Shown: positions 1 through 8,573 of the stretch, one piece after another
Layout: each line of letters opens with the position of its first letter
Numbering within the stretch: position 1 is the first letter of the stretch
Source: Clavibacter sepedonicus
Lineage (GTDB): Bacteria > Actinomycetota > Actinomycetes > Actinomycetales > Microbacteriaceae
DNA: 64,000 bases
Direction of reading: 5' to 3'
Assembly (NCBI RefSeq): GCF_000069225.1
Contig: NC_010407.1
Span: forward strand, 3,162,001 to 3,226,000
Position numbers and translations under genes: made by a program
Notes under the pieces: model-generated
Seen by the model: only the letters and a program-made list of their open reading frames with translations
The model's database searches: none
What the model was told of the DNA's origin: nothing

Positions 1-1
1 G

Positions 2-505
2 AACAACCTGCGCCTGTTCAACGCGCTGCTCTACTACGCGCAGGAGCGCATCGTGATCACGTCGCCGTACTTCGTGCCCGACGACTCCATGCGGTACGCG
101 ATCACCACGGCCGTTCAGCGCGGGCTCTCGGTCGAGCTGTTCGTCAGCGAGATCGGCGACCAGCCCGTCGTCTACCACGCGCAGCGCTCGTACTACGAGG
201 AGCTGCTGAACGCGGGCGTGCGGATCTGGATGTACCGGGCCCCGTACATCCTGCACAGCAAGCACTTCACGATCGACGACGACGTGGCCGTCATCGGATC
301 CAGCAACATGGACATGCGCTCGTTCAGCCTCAACATGGAGGTCTCGCTGATGGTGCGCGGCCCCGGCTTCGTGCGCGAGATGCGCCGGATCGAGGACGGC
401 TACCGGAAGCGCAGCCGCGAGCTGACCCTCGAGGAGTGGAGCCGGCGCACGCGGTCCAGCACGGTGCTCGACAACCTCGCGCGCCTGACCTCGGGCGTGC
501 AGTAG
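2..505 (+). CDS. cls: cardiolipin synthase / phospholipase D-family, C-terminal part
   Basis: This is the 3' part of a gene that begins before the window; the frame is open from base 2 to a TAG at 503-505. It carries the second HKD half-motif of the phospholipase D superfamily: H-x-K at the HSKHF segment, then D, then GSSN-MDMRSF. The preceding ITSPYFVPDD segment is typical of bacterial cardiolipin synthases, membrane enzymes that join phosphatidylglycerol-type lipids. The N-terminal membrane segments and first HKD motif lie outside the window. Family assignment is firm; the exact substrate is inferred. It is followed by a tandem repeat and a convergent MarR gene. Confidence 0.88.
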   Translation, partial: NNLRLFNALLYYAQERIVITSPYFVPDDSMRYAITTAVQRGLSVELFVSEIGDQPVVYHAQRSYYEELLNAGVRIWMYRAPYILHSKHFTIDDDVAVIGSSNMDMRSFSLNMEVSLMVRGPGFVREMRRIEDGYRKRSRELTLEEWSRRTRSSTVLDNLARLTSGVQ

Positions 506-523
506 CGGCGAGGCCCTCGCCGG

Positions 524-587
524 ACGCGGGTCAGGCCGCACGCGGGTCAAGCGGCACGCGGGTCAGGCCGGACGCGGGTCAGGCCTG
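524..587. repeat. tandem repeat, four 16-bp units
   Basis: Four consecutive 16-bp units each begin ACGCGGGTCA, at 524, 540, 556 and 572, with a slightly variable tail (GGCCGC, AGCGGC, GGCCGG, GGCCTG). The last unit enters the 3' end of the convergent MarR gene and contains its TGA stop (579-581). The array fills the gap between cls and marR. A copy-number change would leave cls untouched and alter only the marR 3' edge. Confidence 0.9.
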
Positions 588-1079
588 TCCGGCGTCCGCC
601 GCGTCCTCGTCCTCATGGTCGTCGGCGTGGTCGTGCGCCTGCTCGTGGGCGGTGGCGCGGTCGAGCACGCCCTGGAGCAGGTCGCGGAGCCGCGAGTCGT
701 CCACGTCGTCGCCGGCGATGTCGCGGCGGACCTGGTCGCCCACGCGCCAGATGACGGGGAGCATGTCGCGCCCGGCGTGCGTGAGGCCGACGGACAGGCG
801 ACGCTCGTCCGTCGCGTCGCGGAAGCGCGACACGTAGCCGAACACCTCCAGGCGCTTGAGCAGCGGCGAGAGCGTGCCCGGGGTGAGGTGCAGCTTCTCC
901 GCGAGGTCGACGACCGCCTGCGGCTCCTCCTCGTCGAGGGCCAGCAGCACGAGGTACTGCGGGTGCGTCAGGTTGAGCGGCTGCAGCAGCGGCCGGTACA
1001 GCGAGACCACCGCGCGCGAGGCCGCGGCCAGGAGCACACCGGTCTCGTCCTGCAGCAGTGAGAGCGATCTCTGTGCCAT
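579..1079 (-). CDS. MarR-family transcriptional regulator (OhrR-like, no reactive Cys)
   Basis: A 166-aa protein starting at ATG 1079, preceded by an AGAGGATGAAGAG ribosome-binding region; the longer open frame upstream is not needed. The winged-helix core (LYRPLL ... HPQYLVLLAL ... LTPGTLSPLLKRLE ... DERRLSVGLTHAGR) is very close to OhrR-type organic-peroxide sensors. By eye, the peroxide-sensing N-terminal cysteine of OhrR aligns with Gly14, and the N-terminal region has no Cys. The C-terminus is a His/Asp/Glu-rich tail (HEQAHDHADDHEDED). Family certain; the ligand is unknown, and peroxide sensing by the classical cysteine route is unlikely. No ohr gene is adjacent. Confidence 0.87.
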   Translation of the reverse strand: MAQRSLSLLQDETGVLLAAASRAVVSLYRPLLQPLNLTHPQYLVLLALDEEEPQAVVDLAEKLHLTPGTLSPLLKRLEVFGYVSRFRDATDERRLSVGLTHAGRDMLPVIWRVGDQVRRDIAGDDVDDSRLRDLLQGVLDRATAHEQAHDHADDHEDEDAADAGQA

Positions 1080-1202
1080 CTCTTCATCCTCTGGCTCGTC
1101 AGTACGTCGATGCCGGGGTCTTGGACACTCCCTCCACCGTACGCCCGACAGCGCACGAGGATCCCCACGCACAGACAACCGTCGGCCGGATCCCCTGCGC
1201 GC

Positions 1203-1829
1203 TCACGCGAGCGTACGGGGAGCGGATACCACGACGAGGGCGCCCAGCACGAGCCACGGACCGAACGGGACGGCGGTCGACGCCCGGGCACGGCCCGCGA
1301 CGAGCAGGGCGGTCGTCGCGACGCCGCCGAGCATCGTGCCCGCGGCGAGGCCCAGCGCGACCTGCGCGGGCCCGAGCTGCCCGAGCGCCAGGCCGATGAC
1401 GCCGGCGAGCTTCACGTCTCCCGCGCCGCACGCCGCCGCCTGGACGAGGAGGCCGGATCCGCCCGCGACCAGCGCGAGCGCCGCGGCCGCGACGGCCGCC
1501 GGAGCCGTGGCCCGGTCGGGCAGGCGGTGCGCGGCGAGGTCGGCGAGCACGAGCACCGGGCCGACGGCGACGACGAGGAGCGCCACGGGGATCCGCGCGG
1601 GCGGCGTCTCCGCGACGACCAGGGCGGCGAGGGTGCCCGCGACCAGCGCGGCGACGACCGCGGCGACGCGGCCGAGGCCGGGGAGCGGATCCAGCGGGCG
1701 GGCGTCGAGGCCGTCGGGGCGGCGACCCCCGGCGAGGGCGGCGCGGGCGAGCGCCGGGGAGGCGGCGCCGAGCGCGGCACCGGCGATGCCGACCGCGACG
1801 AGCAGGGCGGGCGCGGAGGCGGGGATCAC
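1203..1829 (-). CDS. prepilin peptidase (A24 family, TadV-like)
   Basis: A 208-aa, almost wholly hydrophobic protein with a GTG start at 1829. It has both catalytic aspartate signatures of A24 aspartyl proteases: DLAAHRLPD (Asp97) and the GAGDVKL box (Asp138), between several predicted membrane helices. It lacks the N-terminal cysteine-rich methyltransferase domain of long PilD proteins, so it is the short peptidase-only form used for Tad/Flp pili or type IV-like pseudopili. Its job would be to cleave prepilin leader peptides at the inner face of the membrane. No pilus genes lie next to it here, so its substrates are encoded elsewhere. Confidence 0.85.
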   Translation of the reverse strand: MIPASAPALLVAVGIAGAALGAASPALARAALAGGRRPDGLDARPLDPLPGLGRVAAVVAALVAGTLAALVVAETPPARIPVALLVVAVGPVLVLADLAAHRLPDRATAPAAVAAAALALVAGGSGLLVQAAACGAGDVKLAGVIGLALGQLGPAQVALGLAAGTMLGGVATTALLVAGRARASTAVPFGPWLVLGALVVVSAPRTLA

Positions 1830-1961
1830 GCGGCGACCCTAGGGGCTGCGGCGGGCCGGGCGGGCGGACGGGGGTCCAGCTGGGGACGGACGACGGACGG
1901 GCGCCCGCGGGAGGACCGCGGGCGCCCGTCGGCGTCGATCAGATCGTGCGGCGCGCGCCGA

Positions 1962-3332
1962 TCAGACGGACTGGCGGGGCCGCGACGCCTCGAGCATCTC
2001 GTCGCGCTCGACCACCTTGATGCGGGCGCGGCCGTGCGGCTGCCCCAGGGCGATCTCGTGCTCGTCGAGCGCGTGCCAGCCGGCGAGGTCGGTGTACTCG
2101 ATGCCGCGCTCGGCGAGGAGGTCGACGATCGCCTGCTCCTCGGGTGCCTCGGGGGTCCACCAGTCACCCTGGTCGTTGAGCACGTGCGAGACGGTCTCCA
2201 TGGCGTCGGACTTGGTGTGCCCGATGAGGCCGATGGGCCCGCGCTTGATCCAGCCCGTGGCGTAGACGCCGGGGATCCGGTTGTTGTCCATGTCGAGGAC
2301 CTGGCCCTCGTGGTTCGGGATGACGCCGCGGCGCTCGTCGAACGGGATCCCGTCGACGGGCGACCCGAAGTAGCCGACCGCCCGGTAGACGGCCTGCACG
2401 GGCACGTCGCGGTACTCGCCCGTGCCCTCGACGCCGCCGAGGCCGTCCGGCCGCGTGCGCTCGATGCGCAAGCCCGCGACGCGCGGCTCGGCGTCGTCGG
2501 ACGCGAGCACCTCCGCGGGGCGCGAGTAGAAGTGCAGGTGCAGCCGGCGGGACGCGGATCCGGTCTCGCGCGTGCGCCACTTCTCCAGCACGCGGCTGAT
2601 GACCATGACCTGCTTGTTGGTCTTCGCGGCCTCCTCGGCGGCGGGATCCACGCCGAAGTCCTCGTCGTAGACGATCACGTCGACGTCGGGCACCTCGCCG
2701 AGCTCGCGGAGCTCGAGCGGCGTGAACTTCACCTGCGCGGGCCCGCGGCGGCCGAAGACGTGCACGTCGGTGACGGGCGAGTGCTTGAGCCCCGTGTAGA
2801 CGTTGTCCGGGATCTCGGTGGGCAGCAGGTCGTCCGCGTGCTTCGCGAGCATGCGCGCCACGTCGAGCGCGACGTTGCCGTTGCCGATCACCGCGACCTC
2901 GCGGGCGTCGAGCGGCCAGTCGCGCGGGAAGTCGGGGTGGCCGTCGAACCAGTTGACGAAGTCGGCCGCGCCGTTCGAGCCCGGCAGGTCGATGCCGGGG
3001 ATGTCGAGCTCGGCGTCGCGGATCGCGCCCGTGGAGAAGATGACCGCGTTGTAGTGCTTCTGCAGGTCCTCCAGCGTGATGTCGCGGCCGTAGTCGACGT
3101 TGCCGAAGATGCGGATGTCGCCGCGGTCGAGCACGTCGCGCAGCGCGCCGATGATGCCCTTGATGCGGGGGTGGTCGGGCGCGACGCCGTAGCGGACGAG
3201 GCCGTACGGCGCGGGGAGGCGCTCGAAGAGGTCGATGGAGACGTTGAACTGCTTCTCGGCCTTCAGGATGATGTCGGCCGCGTAGATGCCCGCGGGCCCT
3301 GCGCCCACGATGGCCAGCCTGAGCTTGGTCAC
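1962..3332 (-). CDS. fprA: ferredoxin/flavodoxin-NADP(H) reductase, FprA type
   Basis: A 456-aa flavoprotein with GTG start at 3332 preceded by CCGGAG at the right distance. The N-terminal FAD-binding GAGPAGIYAA (residues 10-19) and the second nucleotide-binding GNGNVALDVARML (about residue 150) are those of the adrenodoxin-reductase-like FprA group. The GLVRYGVAPDHP and FGRRGPAQ segments are also family-specific. It moves electrons between NADPH and ferredoxins in the cytosol. It is the last gene before a group of menaquinone genes on the same strand, with a gap of about 90 bp to the prenyl synthase. Length matches the family. Confidence 0.93.
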   Translation of the reverse strand: MTKLRLAIVGAGPAGIYAADIILKAEKQFNVSIDLFERLPAPYGLVRYGVAPDHPRIKGIIGALRDVLDRGDIRIFGNVDYGRDITLEDLQKHYNAVIFSTGAIRDAELDIPGIDLPGSNGAADFVNWFDGHPDFPRDWPLDAREVAVIGNGNVALDVARMLAKHADDLLPTEIPDNVYTGLKHSPVTDVHVFGRRGPAQVKFTPLELRELGEVPDVDVIVYDEDFGVDPAAEEAAKTNKQVMVISRVLEKWRTRETGSASRRLHLHFYSRPAEVLASDDAEPRVAGLRIERTRPDGLGGVEGTGEYRDVPVQAVYRAVGYFGSPVDGIPFDERRGVIPNHEGQVLDMDNNRIPGVYATGWIKRGPIGLIGHTKSDAMETVSHVLNDQGDWWTPEAPEEQAIVDLLAERGIEYTDLAGWHALDEHEIALGQPHGRARIKVVERDEMLEASRPRQSV

Positions 3333-3423
3333 TGGTGTCTCCGGTTCGTCGTCGTCCCCGTGCCGGCCGTGCGGGGGCGTGGTGGTGCGGATCCCCGCGA
3401 GAGCCGGCGGGGACGAGCGGCAG

Positions 3424-4497
3424 CTAGCGCGTGCGCTCGACGATGGTGTCGGCGAAGCGCGTGAGCGCCTTCTTCACCGGGCCCTGGGGCAGGGGCGCGA
3501 GCGCCTCGACCGCCTCGGCGGCCCAGCGGTGCGCCTCCGCGATGGTGCGCGCCGTGACCTCGTGGTCGCGGAGCTCGGCGATGGCGGCCGTGAGATCGGC
3601 CTCGGACTCCGGCGTCTCCTCGTGCTCGACGTCGCGCTGGATGCGGGCGAGCAGCGCCGCCGCGGCGGCGTCCGTCTCCGCGAGACGGCGCAGGTAGAGG
3701 AGCGGGAGCGTCGCGACGCCCGCGCGGAGGTCGGTGCCGGCGAGCTTGCCGGTCTCCTCGGGCTGGTCGGCGAGGTCGAGCACGTCGTCGACGAGCTGGA
3801 AGGCCACGCCCGTGCGCTCGCCGAACGCCAACACGGCCGACTCGAGCTCGGGATCCGCGCCGGAGTAGATGACGCCCATCTGCGCGGCGCACGCGATGAG
3901 GGAGCCGGTCTTGTCGGCGAGGACGTCGAGGTAGTGCTCGATCGGATCCTGGCCCTCGCGCGGGCCGATGGTCTCGTGCAGCTGCCCGAGGACCAGGCGC
4001 TCGAACGTCGCAGCCTGCAGGCGGATGGCGCGCGGGCCGAGGTCGGCGACGATCTTGCTGGCGCGCGCGAAGAGGAGGTCGCCCGCGAGGATCGCGACGG
4101 AGTTGCCCCACACGGCCTGCGCGCTCGGGACGCCGCGGCGCATGTCCGCCTCGTCCATGACGTCGTCGTGGTACAGCGAGGCGAGATGCGTGATCTCGAT
4201 GGCGACCGCCGCGTCCACCACCTGCTGCGTGTTGCCCTCGCCCAGCTGGGCGATGAGGAGCGCGAGCATCGGGCGCACGCGCTTGCCGCCCGCGTCGAGC
4301 AGGTAGCGCGTGGTCACGTCGGCCACGTCGTCGGCGAACCGGACCTCGCGGAGCAGCTGCTCCTCGACGAGCGCGAGCCCGTCGTCGATACTGCGCGCCA
4401 TGCGGCGGTCGTCGGAGGACGAGAAGAGGCGCTCGGTGAGGCTGGCGTGCGAGGCGACGGAGGCGCCGCGGCGGGCGAGCGGGATGCTCGGACTCAT
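3424..4497 (-). CDS. polyprenyl diphosphate synthase (menaquinone side chain)
   Basis: A 357-aa all-trans polyprenyl synthase. The first aspartate-rich motif is DDVMD (111-115), preceded by GGKRVRP, and the second is DDVLD (237-241); both bind the Mg-diphosphate groups during head-to-tail condensation. The small-residue context upstream of the first motif does not fix the chain length. It lies between menG and fprA on the same strand, so it most likely makes the isoprenoid tail later attached by MenA. Start ATG 4497 has AAGGA nine bases upstream. About 30 N-terminal residues precede the conserved fold. Confidence 0.92.
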   Translation of the reverse strand: MSPSIPLARRGASVASHASLTERLFSSSDDRRMARSIDDGLALVEEQLLREVRFADDVADVTTRYLLDAGGKRVRPMLALLIAQLGEGNTQQVVDAAVAIEITHLASLYHDDVMDEADMRRGVPSAQAVWGNSVAILAGDLLFARASKIVADLGPRAIRLQAATFERLVLGQLHETIGPREGQDPIEHYLDVLADKTGSLIACAAQMGVIYSGADPELESAVLAFGERTGVAFQLVDDVLDLADQPEETGKLAGTDLRAGVATLPLLYLRRLAETDAAAAALLARIQRDVEHEETPESEADLTAAIAELRDHEVTARTIAEAHRWAAEAVEALAPLPQGPVKKALTRFADTIVERTR

Positions 4498-4532
4498 GTT
4501 CGGCGTCCTTGTCTGTGGGGGTTCAGTCGCGG

Positions 4533-5270
4533 TCAGGACGCGGCGGGACGGGGAGCGGCGTGACGGCCGGCGGGCTTGACGCCGCGGTGCAGCGCCACGA
4601 TCCCCGCAGTGAGGTTACGGTGCTCGACCGACGCGAATCCAGCCGCGCGGAGCCACGAGCTCAGCGTCTCCTGGTCGGGCCAGGCCTGGATCGACTCGTT
4701 GAGGTACTCGTACGCGCTGGCGTTGGAGCTCACGAGCTTCACGAGCGACGGGGCGACGGCCTTCATGTAGAGGTCGTAGCCGCGGCGCACGAGCGGCACG
4801 GGCGGGGTGCTGAACTCGCAGATGACGATGCGGCCGCCCGGCTTCAGCACGCGGAGCAGCTCGTCGAGGCCCTTCCGCGGCTCGACCACGTTGCGGAGGC
4901 CGAAGGAGATGGTGACGGCGTCGAAGGAGTCGTCGTCGAAGGGGAGGTCGGTGGCGTCGGCGTGCACGAACTCGACCCGGTCGTCGCCGGCGAGGCGGCG
5001 GCGGCCGACCTCGAGCATCCCCTCGGAGAAGTCGGCGGCGACAACGTGGGCCCCGGATGCGGCGAGCGCGGCACTCGAGGTGCCGGTGCCGGCGGCGAGG
5101 TCGAGGATCCGCTCCCCGGCGACCGGGGCGACGGCCCGCGTGGTGGCGACGCGCCACAGCTGGTCGTTCCCTACCGAGAGGAGGGTGTTCGTCCGGTCGT
5201 AGGCGCTCGAGACCTCGTCGAACATGGCCGACACCTGGCCGGGCTTCTTGCTGAGGTCTGCTCGCATCAC
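4533..5270 (-). CDS. menG: demethylmenaquinone methyltransferase
   Basis: A 245-aa class I SAM methyltransferase of the UbiE/MenG family, catalysing the last step of menaquinone synthesis. The SAM motif is LDLAAGTGTSS, followed by the family signatures YDRTNTLLSVG near the N-terminus and SFGLRNV. The start is taken as GTG 5270, with an ATG directly after it, because a TAGACT hexamer ends six bases upstream, the spacing seen at other leaderless genes in this window. It is 36 bp upstream of the prenyl synthase, probably in one transcript, and divergent from menF. Confidence 0.95.
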   Translation of the reverse strand: MMRADLSKKPGQVSAMFDEVSSAYDRTNTLLSVGNDQLWRVATTRAVAPVAGERILDLAAGTGTSSAALAASGAHVVAADFSEGMLEVGRRRLAGDDRVEFVHADATDLPFDDDSFDAVTISFGLRNVVEPRKGLDELLRVLKPGGRIVICEFSTPPVPLVRRGYDLYMKAVAPSLVKLVSSNASAYEYLNESIQAWPDQETLSSWLRAAGFASVEHRNLTAGIVALHRGVKPAGRHAAPRPAAS

Positions 5271-5276
5271 GCGTCC

Positions 5277-5282
5277 AGTCTA
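5277..5282 (-). promoter_or_regulatory. -10 element of menG (leaderless)
   Basis: TAGACT on the minus strand lies six bases from the GTG start of menG at 5270. With the menF hexamer at 5415-5420 it makes the 157-bp gap between the two genes a divergent menaquinone promoter region. No -35 box is obvious. Confidence 0.55.
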
Positions 5283-5414
5283 TTCGCGCGCGCTGGGCAC
5301 GCGATGGGCGGCGACCGGATGCCCAGCGGCCGATCAGAGGACGGGGGCGGACGAGCGCGGCGCGGGGTACGTCGGGGGCCACCGCGGTCCCGGGGAGGCC
5401 CGGATCCCCGGCGG

Positions 5415-5420
5415 TAGGCT
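5415..5420 (+). promoter_or_regulatory. -10 element of menF (leaderless)
   Basis: TAGGCT followed by seven bases and the GTG start of menF at 5428. There is no Shine-Dalgarno sequence, so transcription probably begins at the start codon itself. Confidence 0.6.
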
Positions 5421-5427
5421 GGCATCC

Positions 5428-6702
5428 GTGACCGCATCCCGCGTCCGAGCGCTCCTCGTCGACACCACCCCCGTCGACTCCATCGCCCGGCTCGTCCCCC
5501 TCATCGACGCCCGGCACCCGCTCCTGTGGCTCCGGCACGGATCCGGGATGGGCGGCATCGGCGAGGCCCTCCGGCTGGAGTTCCGCGGTCCCGACCGCGT
5601 GCGCGACGCCGCCGCCGCCTGGCGCGAGGTCGCCGCGGCCGCGACCGTGACGGATCCGCTCGGGATCCCCGGCACGGGACTCATCGCGTTCGGCGCCTTC
5701 GCGTTCGCGGACGACTCGGCGGCCGCGAGCGTGCTCGTGGTGCCGCGGGTCGTCGTCGGGCGGCGGGACGGGGTGTCGTGGGTGACGCGGATCCGGCTCG
5801 CCGACCAGGAGGACGGCGACGTCGCCTCCCCGCTCGACGCGCTGGCGGTGGGCTCCCTCCCCGTGCCGGAGGACTCCGGCGCCGAGTACCGCCTGCACCT
5901 GCGCCCCGGGTCCATGGGCCCCGACGACTACGAGGCGGCCGTCGCGAGCGCCGTCGCCGCCATCTCGGCCGGCGACGTGCAGAAGGTCGTGCTCGCGCGC
6001 GACCTCGTCGGCCGCCTCCCCCTCGGCGGCGACCTGCGCCTCGCCCTCAGCCGCTTCGCGCTCGGCTACCCGGACTGCTGGACCTACGCGGTCGACGGCC
6101 TCATCGGCGCGAGCCCCGAGACGCTCGTGCGCGTCGGCGGCGGCACGGTCGGCGCGCGCGTGCTCGCCGGCACGGTCTCGCGCGGCGCGGACGCGCGGGC
6201 CGACGCCGCCGCGGCGGCCGGGCTCGCCGCGAGCCCCAAGGACAACGAGGAGCACGCGTTCGCGCGCGACAGCGTGCTCGACGCGCTCCGCCCGCACAGC
6301 CGCGACCTCTCCACGACGGACGCGCCCTTCACGCTCAAGCTGCCGAACCTGTGGCACCTGGCGAGCGACGTCACGGGCACGCTGGGCGACGGATCCTCGT
6401 CGCTCGACCTCGTGGGCGCGCTGCACCCGACGGCCGCGGTCGCCGGGCATCCGACGGCCGCCGCGCTGGAGCTCATCGCCGAGCTCGAGCCCACCGACCG
6501 CGGGCGCTACGCCGGGCCGATCGGCTGGGTCGCGGCCGACGGCGACGGCGAGTGGGCCATCGCGCTGCGCGGCGCCCAGGTGGATCCGTCGGGCGCCATC
6601 GTCGCGCACGCGGGCGCGGGCATCGTCGCCGGATCCGACCCGGAGCGCGAGCGCGCCGAGACGGCCATGAAGTTCCGGCCCGTCGTGGAGGCGCTGGGCT
6701 AG
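5428..6702 (+). CDS. menF: isochorismate synthase
   Basis: A 424-aa chorismate-binding enzyme that converts chorismate to isochorismate, the entry step of the menaquinone branch. Diagnostic segments are KVVLARD, the LAGTVSRG stretch, the NEEH motif, LHPTAAVAG and the C-terminal AGAGIVAGSDPERE, all in the order expected of MenF/EntC proteins. The start is the GTG at 5428, eight bases past a TAGGCT hexamer; the longer frame upstream crosses the promoter and is rejected. It is divergent from menG. Its TAG overlaps the stop codon of the convergent MFS gene by four bases (CTAG). Confidence 0.93.
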   Translation: MTASRVRALLVDTTPVDSIARLVPLIDARHPLLWLRHGSGMGGIGEALRLEFRGPDRVRDAAAAWREVAAAATVTDPLGIPGTGLIAFGAFAFADDSAAASVLVVPRVVVGRRDGVSWVTRIRLADQEDGDVASPLDALAVGSLPVPEDSGAEYRLHLRPGSMGPDDYEAAVASAVAAISAGDVQKVVLARDLVGRLPLGGDLRLALSRFALGYPDCWTYAVDGLIGASPETLVRVGGGTVGARVLAGTVSRGADARADAAAAAGLAASPKDNEEHAFARDSVLDALRPHSRDLSTTDAPFTLKLPNLWHLASDVTGTLGDGSSSLDLVGALHPTAAVAGHPTAAALELIAELEPTDRGRYAGPIGWVAADGDGEWAIALRGAQVDPSGAIVAHAGAGIVAGSDPERERAETAMKFRPVVEALG

Positions 6703-7928
6703 GTCTGCTCCGCGGGCGCGCGTCGCCGCAGCAGCGACGGCGCCGCGATCCCCGCCACGACGAGCGCGGCCACCGCGCCCGCGACGATCCCGGGGACGGG
6801 CCCGGCCGCGTCCACCACCGCGCCGACCCCGGCCGCCGCAAGCGCGACGCCCGTGTTCACGGCCGTGTTGACCCACGCCGACGCTTCCGTGCGCACCTCG
6901 GCGGCGGTCTGCTCGTCGGCGAGGAGGTAGCCCGTGGCCATCGCGGGGGCGAGGAACAGGCCGACGGGGACGAGGAGCACGGCGACCGCGACGAGCGCGA
7001 GCGGGCCGGGCGCATCGGGCACGCGCAGGGCGACCAGCGCGAGCACGGCGGTCGCGGCGACCATGGCGGCCGCGAGCACGACCAGGCGGATCCGCGCGGG
7101 CACCCGCCACGCGCGCGTCCCGTACGCGAGCCCGCCGACCGCGCTGCCCGCGGCGAACGCCGCGAGGAGCGGGCCCGCGAGCGCCGTGGATCCCGCGCGC
7201 TCGGCCAGCGCGGCGGCGGCGACCTCGACGGCCCCGAGCACGGCGCCCACGCCCACGAGCGTGACGAGCAGCGGGACCACGAGGGGCTGGCGGAGCGGAT
7301 CCGACGCGCGGGCGCGGGTGCGCGTCCTCGCGTGCTCGGGATCGGCTCGCGGCCCCTGCGCGCGCGACAGCGGCGACGACGTCATGCCGAGCGTGCCGAC
7401 CACGAGCGGCCCGACCGTGAACACGATCTCCTCTCCCACCGCGTCGAGGCTGTAGGCGCGCGTCCGCATCCGCACATCGGGCACGAGCGCCGCCCAGACC
7501 ACGCGCATGGCGGCGCCGAGCGGCGGGAGGAGGAGGCCAGCGGTCGCGGCGACCACCACGATCACGGCCGCCGGCGCGTCCGCCCGCACCGCCGCCACGA
7601 GCGCGACCAGCCCCGCGGCGTGACCGAGCGCGAGGGCGACGAGCACGGGGCGCTGGCCGCGCGCATCCACCAGGCGGGCGCGCATGGGCGAGGCGAGGAC
7701 GTTCGCGAGGCCGAAGGCACCGGTCGCGATGCCTGCAGCGGCGAAGGACCCGCTGGCCGACTGGATGAGGAGCAGCAGCGCGAGCGACACCATCGCGAAC
7801 GAGAGGCGGCCGAGCATCGCGGGCAGGAAGACGCGGAGCGCGCCGGGCAGCGCGAGGATCGCGAGGTAGCCGGTGCGGGCGGACGCGGACGCGGATGCGG
7901 ATGCGGATGCGGGCGCGGCGGCGCTCAC
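6699..7928 (-). CDS. MFS transporter
   Basis: A 409-aa membrane protein with about twelve hydrophobic segments in two halves and a central polar loop (roughly residues 180-210), as in major facilitator proteins. The GTG start at 7928 overlaps the stop of the upstream ArsR gene in a GTGA arrangement, so the two are translationally coupled. The N-terminus carries an Ala-Ser repeat encoded by hexanucleotide units (about 7880-7915). Substrate is not evident; control by an ArsR/HTH_20-type repressor suggests efflux. The 3' end overlaps menF convergently. Confidence 0.83.
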   Translation of the reverse strand: MSAAAPASASASASASARTGYLAILALPGALRVFLPAMLGRLSFAMVSLALLLLIQSASGSFAAAGIATGAFGLANVLASPMRARLVDARGQRPVLVALALGHAAGLVALVAAVRADAPAAVIVVVAATAGLLLPPLGAAMRVVWAALVPDVRMRTRAYSLDAVGEEIVFTVGPLVVGTLGMTSSPLSRAQGPRADPEHARTRTRARASDPLRQPLVVPLLVTLVGVGAVLGAVEVAAAALAERAGSTALAGPLLAAFAAGSAVGGLAYGTRAWRVPARIRLVVLAAAMVAATAVLALVALRVPDAPGPLALVAVAVLLVPVGLFLAPAMATGYLLADEQTAAEVRTEASAWVNTAVNTGVALAAAGVGAVVDAAGPVPGIVAGAVAALVVAGIAAPSLLRRRAPAEQT

Positions 7929-8515
7929 GCGACGGGATCCGCGGACGTCGGCGCAGGCGTCGCCGCCGTGCGGAACAGCGCCACCGTCGCGCTCACCGCC
8001 ACGTCCTCGTCGCCCGGCCGGCGCGCCGAGTCGTCGTGCAGCACGGTGCCGAGCTCGCGGGCCAGATCCTGCACGCGGATCCACGTGCCCGTCGAGACCG
8101 TGAGCGCCGCATCCGTGATCACCGGCCGCGTCCCCTCCGCGTGCAGCGCCGCGCGACGCGTCAGCTCCGCGGCGAGCGCGGCGGCCACGAGCGGGAGCCC
8201 GCCGTCGGCGACGGTCGCGAGCCGCTCCCCGCTCGCCGGCACGTGCCGGTAGCGCCTGGCCGCTCCCCCGCGGATCCGCTCGACGCCCGCCTCCTCGAGG
8301 AGCCCCGCCTCGCGCAGGCGGCGCAGGTGGTAGCTCACGTTAGCCTGCGTCTCGCCGAGCTCGCGCGCGGCCTCGGAGGCGCTCACGGGCGACCGCGTGC
8401 AGAGCGAGAGGAGGCGCAGGCGCAGCGGGTGGGCGATGACGCGGAGGTCGCGGAGGTCGTTCTGTTCGGCGGGCACGCGCCATCCGACCACGCCGCGGGC
8501 ACCACTGTCAAACAT
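7925..8515 (-). CDS. ArsR/HTH_20-type transcriptional regulator
   Basis: A 196-aa DNA-binding protein; its helix-turn-helix is in the N-terminal part (AHPLRLRLLSLC ... SASEAARELGETQANVSYHLRRLREAGLLEE), typical of ArsR-like regulators that act on transporter genes. The ATG at 8515 is chosen because it begins the conserved part and lies inside a perfect inverted repeat that could be its own operator; a somewhat later start is possible. The C-terminal half (about 110 aa) is predicted to bind the effector or dimerise. It is coupled to the MFS gene downstream and divergent from a phosphatase gene. Confidence 0.82.
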   Translation of the reverse strand: MFDSGARGVVGWRVPAEQNDLRDLRVIAHPLRLRLLSLCTRSPVSASEAARELGETQANVSYHLRRLREAGLLEEAGVERIRGGAARRYRHVPASGERLATVADGGLPLVAAALAAELTRRAALHAEGTRPVITDAALTVSTGTWIRVQDLARELGTVLHDDSARRPGDEDVAVSATVALFRTAATPAPTSADPVA

Positions 8516-8523
8516 CCGTTTGA
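8508..8523. promoter_or_regulatory. candidate ArsR operator
   Basis: Perfect inverted repeat TCAAAC-atcc-GTTTGA overlapping the start codon of the ArsR gene and lying about 50 bp before the divergent phosphatase gene. The position suits autorepression of the regulator-transporter pair. Protein binding is inferred from position only. Confidence 0.5.
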
Positions 8524-8573
8524 GGGTCGGGAGGATGATGCGGATGCGTCGGCGACCGTGGTCGACTCGGTCG

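Noticed and set aside
4615..7110. 831-aa open frame on the minus strand
   Set aside because: Covers menF in antisense and menG in a wrong frame; Arg/Gly-rich shadow product.
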